From the NCBI RefSeq assembly GCF_030317035.1, contig NZ_JASZYK010000003.1, forward strand, positions 774,406 through 838,405: a DNA stretch of 64,000 bases, written 5' to 3'. Source of the DNA: Variovorax sp. J22G73. Its GTDB lineage: Bacteria; Pseudomonadota; Gammaproteobacteria; Burkholderiales; Burkholderiaceae_C. This document shows, one piece after another, positions 49,407 to 57,810 of the stretch (positions are counted from its first letter, which is position 1; the number at the start of each line of letters is the position of its first letter). Under the pieces are notes generated by a model. It was not told the DNA's origin. It searched no databases and saw only the letters and a list, made by a program, of their open reading frames with translations. The position numbers and the translations under genes were made by a program.

Positions 49407-51551
49407 ATGGAGACAACCAAGAACACCGCGCACGGCCCGGCCGACCTGTCGCGCCTGATCAACCCGCGTTCGATCGCGCTGGTCGGCGCGTCCGACCGCG
49501 AAGGCGGCATCGGCGAACGCACGCTCACCAACCTGCTCACGCATTCTGAGTTCGGCGGCGACGTCTACCTCGTGAACCCGACGAAACCCGAGATTCGCGG
49601 CCACCGCTGCTGGCCCAGCGTGGCGGCGCTGCCGGCCACGCCCGACGTGGCCGTGGTGGCCGTGCCCGCGAGCGGCGTGCTCACGGTCATCGAGGAATGT
49701 GCCGCGCGCGGCGTGGCGTTCGCAGTCATCCTGAGCTCGGGCTTCGGCGAGGCGGGTGCCGAGGGCGAGCGCGAGCAGCAGCGCATGAAGGAGATCGCCG
49801 AGCGCAGCGGCCTGCGCCTGTACGGCCCCAACTGCCCGGGCCTGACCAACGTCAACGGTCGGCTCGGCCTGACCTTCTCGCCCTCGTTCCCGCACGACCT
49901 GGTGAAGGGCCCCATCGGCCTGGCCACGCAGGGCGGCGGCCTCGGGCGCAACGTGATGCAGGCGATGGAGCGCGGCATCGGCATCGGGCTGTGGGCCTCC
50001 ACCGGCAACGAGGTCGACCTGCAGGTGGCCGACTTCATCCACTACATGGCGGACGCGCCGGACATCAAGGTCATCGTCACGCTGCTGGAAGGCATCAAGG
50101 ACGGGCCGAAGTTCGTGGCGGCCGTGCAGCGCGCGGCGGCCAACGGCAAGCCGGTGATCGGGCTGAAGGTGGGCAAGTCGGAGTACGGGCGGCGCGCGGC
50201 GCAGTCGCACACCGCCTCGCTCACGGGCTCGGCCGAGGTCAACAGCGCCGTGTTCCGGCAGTTCGGCGTGATCGAGGTGGACGACATCGACGAACTGGTC
50301 GACACCGCCTGGCTCTTCGCGCGCGCCATGCCCGGCGCGCAGGAGGCGCTGGGCATCTATTGCTCCTCGGGCGGCACGGCGGCGCTGGCGGCCGACGCGG
50401 TCGGCTCGGCCGGGCTCACACTCGCGGCCTTCACGCCCGAGACCACGGCGGTGCTGCGCGCCAAGCTGCCCGACTACGCGGCCATTGGCAACCCGGTGGA
50501 CACCACCGCCATGGTGCTCAGCGACAAGACCGTGGTGGAAACCACGCTGGGCTGCGTGGCCAACGACGCCAACCTGGGCCTGACCATCGTGCCCATTGCG
50601 CTGGACTACGGCGAGACCACCACGCGCATGGCCGACAACATCATCAATGCGCAGAAGGGCTGCGCAGCGCCCATCGTGCCCATCTGGATGAGCGACCGCC
50701 TCGGCGAGGGCTACCAGCGGCTGGTGGCGGCGGGCTTTGCGCCGCCGCGCTCGGTGGGCAAGGCCATTTCCGCCATCGGGCGCTGGGTGGAATACGGGCG
50801 TTGGCGCCGCGCGAACCCCGACATGCGGCCCGTCGCGCTGCCGCCCCTGGCCGCGCCGCTGCAGGAAGGCGCGACGCGCAGCCTCTCGGAAGCGCAGGCA
50901 AAGCAACAGCTGCGCGAAGCGGGCGTGGCGCTGCTGCCGAACGTGCTCGCCACGTCGGCGGAGGAAGCGCGCGCGCTGGCCGACCGCATGGGCTACCCGG
51001 TGGTCGCCAAGATCGCCAGCGAGCAGATCGTGCACAAGTCGGACATCGGTGGCGTGCAGGTCGGCCTGCAGGACGGGGCGCAGGTCGCCGCGGCCTGGCG
51101 CGACATCATGGCCTCGGTGGCGCGGCACAAGCCCGAGGCGAAGGTCGACGGCCTGCTCATCGAGAAGATGGCGCCGCGCGGCGGCGTCGAGCTGATGATC
51201 GGCGTGACGCGCGACCCGGTGTTCGGCCACGTCATGACCTTCGGGCTGGGCGGCATCTATGTCGAGATCTTCCGCGACGTGACGCGGCGGCTGCTGCCCA
51301 TCGGCCCGCGTGATGCGGCGGCGATGGTGCGCGAGATGCGCTGCTTTCCGCTGCTCGACGGCGCGCGCGGCCGGCCCGCGGCCGACGTGGCGGCGCTGGA
51401 GGACCTCCTGGTGCGCATCTCGGACTTCGTGGTGCGCCACGGCGAGCGCGTCGAGGAGATGGACCTGAACCCGGTGTGGGTCGGCGCGAAGGGCGAGGGC
51501 GCGATGCCGCTCGACGCGGTGATCATCGAACGCACAGGGGGCGCCGCATGA
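49407..51551 (+). CDS. NDP-forming acyl-CoA synthetase (fused alpha-beta)
   Basis: The 714-aa protein fuses the CoA-binding domain (residues 12-130, SIALVGASDREGGIGERTLTNLL in parts), the succinyl-CoA ligase-like domain (about 145-450) and an ATP-grasp domain (about 485-710; GYPVVAKIASEQIVHKSDIGGVQVG in parts). This order is that of acetate-CoA ligase (ADP-forming) and related enzymes. It converts an acid, ATP and CoA into acyl-CoA, ADP and Pi, or works in reverse. The start at 49407 has AAAGGAAC upstream; the stop overlaps the CaiB-type gene. Confidence 0.88.
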   Translation: METTKNTAHGPADLSRLINPRSIALVGASDREGGIGERTLTNLLTHSEFGGDVYLVNPTKPEIRGHRCWPSVAALPATPDVAVVAVPASGVLTVIEECAARGVAFAVILSSGFGEAGAEGEREQQRMKEIAERSGLRLYGPNCPGLTNVNGRLGLTFSPSFPHDLVKGPIGLATQGGGLGRNVMQAMERGIGIGLWASTGNEVDLQVADFIHYMADAPDIKVIVTLLEGIKDGPKFVAAVQRAAANGKPVIGLKVGKSEYGRRAAQSHTASLTGSAEVNSAVFRQFGVIEVDDIDELVDTAWLFARAMPGAQEALGIYCSSGGTAALAADAVGSAGLTLAAFTPETTAVLRAKLPDYAAIGNPVDTTAMVLSDKTVVETTLGCVANDANLGLTIVPIALDYGETTTRMADNIINAQKGCAAPIVPIWMSDRLGEGYQRLVAAGFAPPRSVGKAISAIGRWVEYGRWRRANPDMRPVALPPLAAPLQEGATRSLSEAQAKQQLREAGVALLPNVLATSAEEARALADRMGYPVVAKIASEQIVHKSDIGGVQVGLQDGAQVAAAWRDIMASVARHKPEAKVDGLLIEKMAPRGGVELMIGVTRDPVFGHVMTFGLGGIYVEIFRDVTRRLLPIGPRDAAAMVREMRCFPLLDGARGRPAADVAALEDLLVRISDFVVRHGERVEEMDLNPVWVGAKGEGAMPLDAVIIERTGGAA

Positions 51552-52696
51552 CCACGGCCACGGCTGCTATTACGGCCACGGCTGCTAGCACCAGCGCGGC
51601 ACCGGTGGCGCCGCCGCTGGCCGGCATCACCGTCGTCGACTTCAGCGAGCTGCTGCCGGGCCCGTTCTTCACGCAGAGCCTGGCCGAGATGGGCGCGCGC
51701 GTCATCAAGATCGAGCGCCCGCCCGGTGGCGACAACGTACGCCGCATGGGACCGGGCGTGTTCGATGCGGTGAACCGCGGCAAGCAGAGCCTGCTGGCCG
51801 ACCTGAAGGACGAGGCGCAGCGCGCGGAGGTGCGCGCGCTGATCGCCACGGCCGACGTGGTGGTCGAGTCGTACCGCCCCGGCGTGATGGCGCGGCTGGG
51901 GCTGGACGCGGCCAGCCTGCGCGCGGCGTTTCCGCGATTGGTGTACGTGTCGTTGAGCGGCTACGGGCAAGACGGCCCGTGGGCCGACCTGCCGGGCCAC
52001 GACATCAACTACCTGGCCGCCGCGGGCGTGCTCGCGGTGTCGGGCGTGCAAGGCGGCGGACCTGCGCAGAGCTTCGGCCTGCCGGTGGCGGACCTGTGCG
52101 GCGCGACGTATGCGCTGTCGTCCACGCTCGCGGCGCTGTACCAGCGCGAGCACACGGGGCAGGGCCAGCACCTGGACGTGGCGCTCGCCGACTGCGCGCT
52201 GCACTGGATGAACCCGCGCGTCGGCGCTTGGCGCGAGGCCGGTGCCCACACGCTGGAAGCGCAGCGCGAGGCCACGCTGGTCAAGCCCGCGTACGGCGCC
52301 TTCGCCTGCCGCGACGGGCGGCACGTGTCCATCGCCGCGCTGGAAGACCACTTCTGGGCGCGCCTGTGCGAGGCGCTCGACCTGGCGCCCTACGGCGGCG
52401 AAGACTTCCGCGCGATGAAGGCGCGCAAGGCCGTGGCCGGTGCCATCAACGCGCGCATTGCCGAGGTAGTGGCACACAGCGACGCCGACGAGGTCTTCGC
52501 GCTGCTGCAGCGGCACGACGTGCCCGCGGCGCCGGTGGTGGAGCCGTCGAAGGTGGCGGCGTTGCCGCAGTTCGCGCGGCGCGGCAAGTTCGAAGACGGC
52601 GCCGTGCTGCCGGTGGCGCGCTACCCCGTCCCCCTGGCCGGTGTGCGGGCGGGCGCGCTCGGCGGCGCACCGGCGCTCGACAGCGCGCGGAACTGA
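51548..52696 (+). CDS. CaiB/BaiF-type (family III) CoA-transferase
   Basis: The 382-aa enzyme has VVDFSELLPGPFFTQSLAEMGARVIKIERP in parts near residues 30-58, VVVESYRPGVMARLGL near 102, and the catalytic aspartate in GQHLDVALADCALHWM near 210. It moves CoA between two acids through an aspartyl-CoA adduct. The N-terminal 20 residues are an Ala/Thr-rich leader coded by a 16-base direct repeat (51557 onward), probably non-structural. The ATG overlaps the preceding stop codon. Confidence 0.9.
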   Translation: MTTATAAITATAASTSAAPVAPPLAGITVVDFSELLPGPFFTQSLAEMGARVIKIERPPGGDNVRRMGPGVFDAVNRGKQSLLADLKDEAQRAEVRALIATADVVVESYRPGVMARLGLDAASLRAAFPRLVYVSLSGYGQDGPWADLPGHDINYLAAAGVLAVSGVQGGGPAQSFGLPVADLCGATYALSSTLAALYQREHTGQGQHLDVALADCALHWMNPRVGAWREAGAHTLEAQREATLVKPAYGAFACRDGRHVSIAALEDHFWARLCEALDLAPYGGEDFRAMKARKAVAGAINARIAEVVAHSDADEVFALLQRHDVPAAPVVEPSKVAALPQFARRGKFEDGAVLPVARYPVPLAGVRAGALGGAPALDSARN

Positions 52697-52700
52697 CGCC

Positions 52701-53699
52701 GTGGCACCCGTATTTCGCACGCGCATCACCGAGCTGTTCGGCATTGCGCACCCCATCCTGGGCGGCGGGCTGATGTGGCTGTCGGACGCCCGCTATGTGG
52801 CGGCGCTGGTCAACGCCGGCTGCATGGGCTTCATCACGCCGCGCTCCTTCGACAGCGACGAAGACTTTGCCGCTGCGCTGGTGCAATGCGCCACGCTCAC
52901 CGGCGGCAGGCCCTTCGGCGTGAACCTCACGCTGTCGAGCCGGCCCGAGGCCAACGCGGCCGTGCGGCGCTGGCTCGACATGGCGCTGGCGCACGGCGTG
53001 CGCCACTTCGAGACTGCGGGCTACGCGCCCACCGAGCTGATCGGCACCCTGCACGAGGCCGGCGCCATCGTGCTGCACAAGGCGCCGAGCATCCGTCACG
53101 CGCTGTCGGCCGAGCGCGCGGGCGCCGACGCCGTGGCGCTCATCGGCATGGAAGAGGGCGGCCACCCCGGCACCAACGAACTGCCCACCATGCTGATGGG
53201 CGCGCTGGCCGCGGAGCAGTTCCGCGTGCCCGTGGTGCTGGGCGGCGGCATCGGCCACGGCCGGCAGATTGCAGCGGCGCTCGCGCAAGGGCACGAGGGC
53301 GTGATGATGGGCAGCCGCTTCCTGGTGTGCGAGGAGATCGGCGCGCACCGGGCGTACAAGGAGCACCTGCTGGGCTGCGACGAACATTCCACCGTGCGGC
53401 TGCTGCACACGCTGGGCAACACCTGGCGGGTGCTGCGCAACGACACCGCGCAGCGCATCGACGAGATCGAGCGTGCCGGCGCGGCCGACCATGCGGCTTT
53501 CGGCGACCTCATCAGCGGGCGCACCGCGCGCGACCATTGCTATGCCCAGGGCGACTGGCAGCGCGGCATGCTGTCGCTGGGGCCGGCCATTGCCTTCGCG
53601 ACGCGCATCGAGCCGCTCGCGGCCATCGTGGCCCGGCTGCTGGACGAGGCGCGTGCATCGCTAGGCCGGCTTTCTTCACTCGAACGGACCGCGGCATGA
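52701..53699 (+). CDS. Flavin oxidoreductase, nitronate monooxygenase-like, 1
   Basis: The 332-aa FMN TIM barrel has ELFGIAHPILGGGLMWLSDARYVAALVNAG in parts at residues 9-38, MEEGGHPGTNELPTMLMGAL near 150 and the phosphate site VVLGGGIGHGRQIAAALAQGHEGVMMGSRF in parts near 180-210. The start is a GTG at 52701, four bases after the CaiB stop. Despite the usual name, relatives in CoA pathways act as enoyl reductases or oxidases; the operon context favours action on an acyl-CoA or acid. Confidence 0.87.
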   Translation: MAPVFRTRITELFGIAHPILGGGLMWLSDARYVAALVNAGCMGFITPRSFDSDEDFAAALVQCATLTGGRPFGVNLTLSSRPEANAAVRRWLDMALAHGVRHFETAGYAPTELIGTLHEAGAIVLHKAPSIRHALSAERAGADAVALIGMEEGGHPGTNELPTMLMGALAAEQFRVPVVLGGGIGHGRQIAAALAQGHEGVMMGSRFLVCEEIGAHRAYKEHLLGCDEHSTVRLLHTLGNTWRVLRNDTAQRIDEIERAGAADHAAFGDLISGRTARDHCYAQGDWQRGMLSLGPAIAFATRIEPLAAIVARLLDEARASLGRLSSLERTAA

Positions 53700-54661
53700 C
53701 CAGGCATCGACTGCCCTTTCTAGAGCGCCTTGCGCTGCCGCTCATCGCGGCGCCCATGCTGCGGGTGTCCGGCATCGAGCTGGTCTCGGCGGCATGCCGG
53801 GCCGGCGTGGTCGGCGCGTTTCCCACCGCCAATTGCGCATCGCTCGAAGAGTTCGACGCGTGGCTGCGGCGGCTGCGCACGGAGGCTGAACAGGCCGAAG
53901 CCGAGGGCGCACGCCACGCGCCGTACTGCCCCAACCTGATCATGCGGCGCGACCCCGCGAAGGTGAAGGCCGAGGTCGACCTCATCGTGCGGCATCGCGC
54001 GGAGGTGGTGATCACCAGCGTGGGCTCGCCCGCCTCGGTGGTACCCGCGTTGCACGCGGGCGGCTGCATGGTGCTGGCGGACGTGGCCTCGGTGCACCAT
54101 GCGCAACGCGCCATCGAGGCGGGTGTCGACGGCCTCGTGCTGCTGACGGCGGGCGCGGGCGGGCACACCGGCTGGGCCAACCCGTTTGCCTTCGTGCGCG
54201 CGGTGCGAGCGCTGTTCGACGGGCCGCTGGTGCTGGCGGGTGGCCTGTCGGACGGCGTGGCACTGAAGGCCGCCGTGGCGCTGGGCTGCGACCTGGGCTC
54301 CATGGGCACGCGCTTCATCGCCACGCGCGAGAGCCTGGGCAGCGCGCCCTACAAGCAGATGCTCACGCAAAGCTCGCTGGACGACGTGATGACCACGCGC
54401 GCTTTCACGGGCTTGCCCGCGAACTTTCTGCGGCCTTCGGTCGTGCAGGCCGGGCTGGACCCCGAAGCGCTCGACGAGACCGTGTCGGTGCAGGAAGCAC
54501 GCAGCCGGTTCGGCGGCGGTTCGGAGGGCGCGGTGGTCCAGCGGTGGGCCGACCTGTGGAGCGCTGGGCATTCGGTGTCGGGCGTAGCGTCGGTTCCTTC
54601 GGTCGCGGAACTGGTGCGGGCGCTTCGCGGCGAGTTCGACGGGCTGCGATCAGCGCGGTGA
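53696..54661 (+). CDS. Flavin oxidoreductase, nitronate monooxygenase-like, 2
   Basis: The 321-aa protein is a second, diverged member of the same family: LPLIAAPMLRVSGIELVSAACRAGVVGAFP in parts near residue 14, GLVLLTAGAGGHTGWANPFAF near 145 and VLAGGLSDGVALKAAVALGCDLGSMGTRF in parts near 180. Its ATG overlaps the stop of copy 1. The pair may form a heteromer or act on successive intermediates. The end overlaps the convergent hydrolase gene by 12 bases. Confidence 0.87.
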   Translation: MTRHRLPFLERLALPLIAAPMLRVSGIELVSAACRAGVVGAFPTANCASLEEFDAWLRRLRTEAEQAEAEGARHAPYCPNLIMRRDPAKVKAEVDLIVRHRAEVVITSVGSPASVVPALHAGGCMVLADVASVHHAQRAIEAGVDGLVLLTAGAGGHTGWANPFAFVRAVRALFDGPLVLAGGLSDGVALKAAVALGCDLGSMGTRFIATRESLGSAPYKQMLTQSSLDDVMTTRAFTGLPANFLRPSVVQAGLDPEALDETVSVQEARSRFGGGSEGAVVQRWADLWSAGHSVSGVASVPSVAELVRALRGEFDGLRSAR

Positions 54662-55444
54662 CACCGCACGCGCCGCGCGTGCGAACGTGCGCAGGATGTC
54701 CGCGACTTCCCGCGGTGCCTCCACGGGCAGCAGGTGCCCGCGGTTCGGAATCAGGTGAACCGCGGCCTGCGGGTAGCGGACGGCGATGTGGTCGCGCACC
54801 ACCGCAACCGGGTCGACGCGGTCGAGTTCGCCCGCGACGATGACCACGGGCACGTCGATGGCGGCCACCCTGTGGCTGAAGTCTTCGCGCGTGCCGGTGT
54901 CGATCCAGCCCAGGCTGGCCTGCGGGCTGAGCCGCAGGGCATCTTCGATTGCCTGTTCCCGCGCCTCGCGCGACAGCGGGCTGCCGGTGAGCACGTTGTC
55001 GAGCGTCCATTCGACCGCTTCACGGTTCGCATACGCCTTTGTCATCTGCGCGCGTTGCACGTCGTCGATCTGCATGGGCGAGGGCGGCGACGATGCGACC
55101 ATGGCGATGCCGCGCAGCCCGATGGGGCGTCGGGAGGCCGCGACCTGTGCCGTCTTGCCGCCCATGGAGTGCCCGACGAGGATGTAGTCGCCGATGCCCA
55201 GTTGCTCGACGGCGGCGAGCACATCGTCGGCGAGGTCGACGGCGCTGTAGCCTTCGGTCGGTGCCTCGGAACTGCCTTGCCCGCGGCCGTCCAGTGCCAC
55301 GCAGCGAAACGTGTCCGACAACCGCGAGACGACCGGCGCCCATGTGCGCGAAGAGCCGCCCCAGTAGTGAAGGAACACGAGCGCCATGTCGCCGGCGCCT
55401 TGTTGCGATACCTCGAGATGGACGCTGTTTGCCAGGATTTTCAT
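54650..55444 (-). CDS. Alpha/beta hydrolase (cytoplasmic)
   Basis: The 264-aa protein has VFLHYWGGSSRTW near residue 24, DGRGQGSSEAP near 52, the nucleophile elbow VGHSMGGKTAQ near 90, the acid candidate in AGELDRVDP near 213 and the histidine in NRGHLLPVEAP near 240. No signal peptide. The HYWGG oxyanion segment is unusual (HGxG is common). It is divergent from LysR 4 with 133 bases between, suggesting regulation by it. The substrate is unknown. Confidence 0.87.
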   Translation of the reverse strand: MKILANSVHLEVSQQGAGDMALVFLHYWGGSSRTWAPVVSRLSDTFRCVALDGRGQGSSEAPTEGYSAVDLADDVLAAVEQLGIGDYILVGHSMGGKTAQVAASRRPIGLRGIAMVASSPPSPMQIDDVQRAQMTKAYANREAVEWTLDNVLTGSPLSREAREQAIEDALRLSPQASLGWIDTGTREDFSHRVAAIDVPVVIVAGELDRVDPVAVVRDHIAVRYPQAAVHLIPNRGHLLPVEAPREVADILRTFARAARAVSPR

Positions 55445-55539
55445 GACCATGCCTTTGAGTGATGGGCGGCGGCAACCCTTGCCGCTTCCTGGTGGCCATT
55501 GTTCATTCCTGCGGCTGGATAGATAAGACGTCCAGCGAG

Positions 55540-55565
55540 ATGTACAGTCAGTATCAAGAGTACAT
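55540..55565. promoter_or_regulatory. Inverted repeat ATGTAC-N14-GTACAT
   Basis: Six-base arms lie 13-38 bases upstream of LysR 4 and about 100 bases upstream of the divergent hydrolase. It is a possible operator, but the arms are short. Confidence 0.35.
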
Positions 55566-55577
55566 AGTGGGGCTTGC

Positions 55578-56543
55578 ATGGACCGATTGCTGAGCATGGC
55601 CGTCTTCGTGACTGCGATCGATGAAGGGAGCATCGCGGCCGCGGCCCGGCGCTTCGGCATCTCCGCGGTGATGGCCGGGCGCTATCTCTCTTCGCTGGAG
55701 CAGGCGCTGCCCGCGCGCCTCGTGCAGCGCACCACGCGCCGCCTCAGCCTGACAGACGCCGGGCAGGCCTACCACGCAAAGTGCAAGCGCATCCTCGAAG
55801 ACCTGGAGGAAGCGAACAACGAGGCCGTCGACAAGCACGCGAGCCCGCGGGGCACGCTGCGCGTGGCGGCACCCGTGACCTTCGCGGCGATGTACCTCGG
55901 CCCGGTGGTCGCAAGGTACATGCAGGAGTTTCCCGCGGTGCGCGTGGAAATGCAGCTTCAGGACCGCTTCGTCGACCTGGTGGAAGAGGGGCTCGACCTG
56001 GCGCTGCGGATCGGCCGCCTGCCCGATTCCGACCTGGTGGTGCGGCGGCTGGCCGGCTGCCGTCTCATGGCCTGCGCAACGCCCGCCTACCTGCGGCGTG
56101 CCGGAACACCCCGCACGCCGCAAGAGCTCGAAGCCCATGCCCGCATCGGCTATCTGGGCGATGTGTCGACGCCGCCCTGGATGTTCGGCGCGCCGGGCTC
56201 GGCGCCGGTGCAGCTCTCGCGCGCGTGCCGGGTGGAAGCGAACAACACATCGATGATGCTGGAGCTCGCCCTGGCGGGCCTGGGCGTGGCCTATGCACCG
56301 GGCTTCGTGTTTGCGAACCACCTGGCGCGCGGCGAACTCGTGCAAGTGCTGCCGGGCTTCGACAGCCCCGAGTTGCCGCTGCATGCCGTGACATCCACGG
56401 CAAAGCACGTGCCCTGGAAGGCGCGGCTGCTGATCGAGCGGCTGGCCACGGCATTCGAGGGAACGCCACCTTGGGAGCAATGGCGCGGCACGGCAGGCGC
56501 AGGCAGGAAGAGGCGGGCTCCGAGCTCTTCAGCGGCCGAATAG
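55578..56543 (+). CDS. LysR-family regulator 4
   Basis: The 321-aa protein has the CrgA-like LysR winged helix (MAVFVTAIDEGSIAAAARRFGISAVMAGRYLSSLE in parts, residues 7-41) and an effector domain beginning LRVAAPVTFAAMYLGPVV near 95. The C-terminus has a short Arg/Ser-rich tail. It probably controls the divergent alpha/beta hydrolase. Confidence 0.9.
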   Translation: MDRLLSMAVFVTAIDEGSIAAAARRFGISAVMAGRYLSSLEQALPARLVQRTTRRLSLTDAGQAYHAKCKRILEDLEEANNEAVDKHASPRGTLRVAAPVTFAAMYLGPVVARYMQEFPAVRVEMQLQDRFVDLVEEGLDLALRIGRLPDSDLVVRRLAGCRLMACATPAYLRRAGTPRTPQELEAHARIGYLGDVSTPPWMFGAPGSAPVQLSRACRVEANNTSMMLELALAGLGVAYAPGFVFANHLARGELVQVLPGFDSPELPLHAVTSTAKHVPWKARLLIERLATAFEGTPPWEQWRGTAGAGRKRRAPSSSAAE

Positions 56544-56661
56544 CCGGCAACGCAGGCTTCGCCGGCTAGCGGTTTTCGCCCGCCTAAAATGCTCCCCCTT
56601 CGCGCCTGGCGTCCCGGCAGGTGCGGATTCTGTTTTTCCCGGGGCCATGTAGAGGACCACC

Positions 56662-57786
56662 ATGTACAAAAACCTCGCGGGCCGCGCCGTTCTGGCGTGG
56701 GTTGCCGCTTGCTGTTTATCGCCCGCTCTTTCTCAGACTCCACAGACTCCACAGACATCGCAGGCACCCACGAAGCCGCCCCTGAAGATCGGCTTCGTCT
56801 ACGTCACCCCCGTCACCGACGCCGGCTGGGTGCGCCAGCATGAAGAGGGCCGCAAGGCCGTCGAAGCCGCGCTGGGCGACAAGGTGAAGACCACCTTCGT
56901 CGAGAACGTGGCCGAGGGCGCCGATGCCGAGCGCGTCATTCGCGACCTTGCGCAGCAGGGCAACACGCTCATCTTCACGCCGAGCTTCGGCTACATGGAG
57001 CCGACGCTGAAGGTGGCGAAGGACTTTCCCGATGTGAAGTTCGAGTCGGTCACCGGCTACAAGACCGCGCCCAACGTGGCGACGGCCAATGCGCGCTACT
57101 ACGAGGGCCGCTACCTGGCGGGCGTCGCTGCCGGGCGCATGACGAAGACGAACGTGGCCGGCTACGTCGCGGGCTTTCCGATTCCGGAGGTGCTGCAGGG
57201 CATCAACGCGTTCACGCTCGGCATGCGCTCGGTGAACCCTGCCGCCAAGGTCAGCGTGGTGTGGCTCAACGAGTGGTTCGATCCGCCGAAGGAGCGCGAC
57301 GCGGCCATGGCGCTGTTCAACCAGAACGCCGACGTGGTGGCCTTCCACACCGGCTCCACGGCGGTGATGGCGGCGGCGCAGGAGCGCGGCAAGATGGCCA
57401 TTGCGTACCACTCCGACATGCGCAAGGTGGCGCCCGACGCGCAGCTCGTCGCGGTCACGCACCAGTGGGGCGGGTACTACACGCAGCGCGCGAAGGCGGT
57501 GCTCGACGGCAGCTGGAAAAGCGGCAACCTCTGGGGCGGCGTGAAGGAGGGAATGATCCGCGTGGGCGACTTCGGCACCAAGGTGCCCAAGGCCGTGCAG
57601 GACGAGGTGCTCGCGCGGCAGAAGGACATCGCCGCGGGCAAGCTGCAGCCGTTTCGCGCGGTGGCGGCCGACGTGCGAGACAACGAAGGCCGCGTCGTGA
57701 TCGCCAAGGGCGCGCAGCTGAGCGACGAGCAGATCCTGAAGATGAACTGGCTGGTCGAGGGCGTGCAGGGACGCGTCACACGCTGA
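56662..57786 (+). CDS. BMP-family substrate-binding protein (nucleoside/purine receptor type)
   Basis: The 374-aa exported protein has an N-terminal signal (residues 1-24); VAAC at 14-17 could also be a lipobox. A Gln/Thr/Pro repeat (PQTPQTSQ) coded by 9-base repeats follows. The BMP domain starts at about 40 (LKIGFVYVTPVTDAGWVRQHEEGRKAVE in parts) with GNTLIFTPSFGYMEPTLKVA near 100 and VAGYVAGFPIPEVLQGINAFTLGMR in parts near 166. BMP proteins bind nucleosides or purines for ABC import, but no permease or ATPase genes follow. AGAGGA precedes the ATG. Confidence 0.88.
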   Translation: MYKNLAGRAVLAWVAACCLSPALSQTPQTPQTSQAPTKPPLKIGFVYVTPVTDAGWVRQHEEGRKAVEAALGDKVKTTFVENVAEGADAERVIRDLAQQGNTLIFTPSFGYMEPTLKVAKDFPDVKFESVTGYKTAPNVATANARYYEGRYLAGVAAGRMTKTNVAGYVAGFPIPEVLQGINAFTLGMRSVNPAAKVSVVWLNEWFDPPKERDAAMALFNQNADVVAFHTGSTAVMAAAQERGKMAIAYHSDMRKVAPDAQLVAVTHQWGGYYTQRAKAVLDGSWKSGNLWGGVKEGMIRVGDFGTKVPKAVQDEVLARQKDIAAGKLQPFRAVAADVRDNEGRVVIAKGAQLSDEQILKMNWLVEGVQGRVTR

Positions 57787-57810
57787 GCGAGCCTGGCGCC
57801 CGGATGCCGC

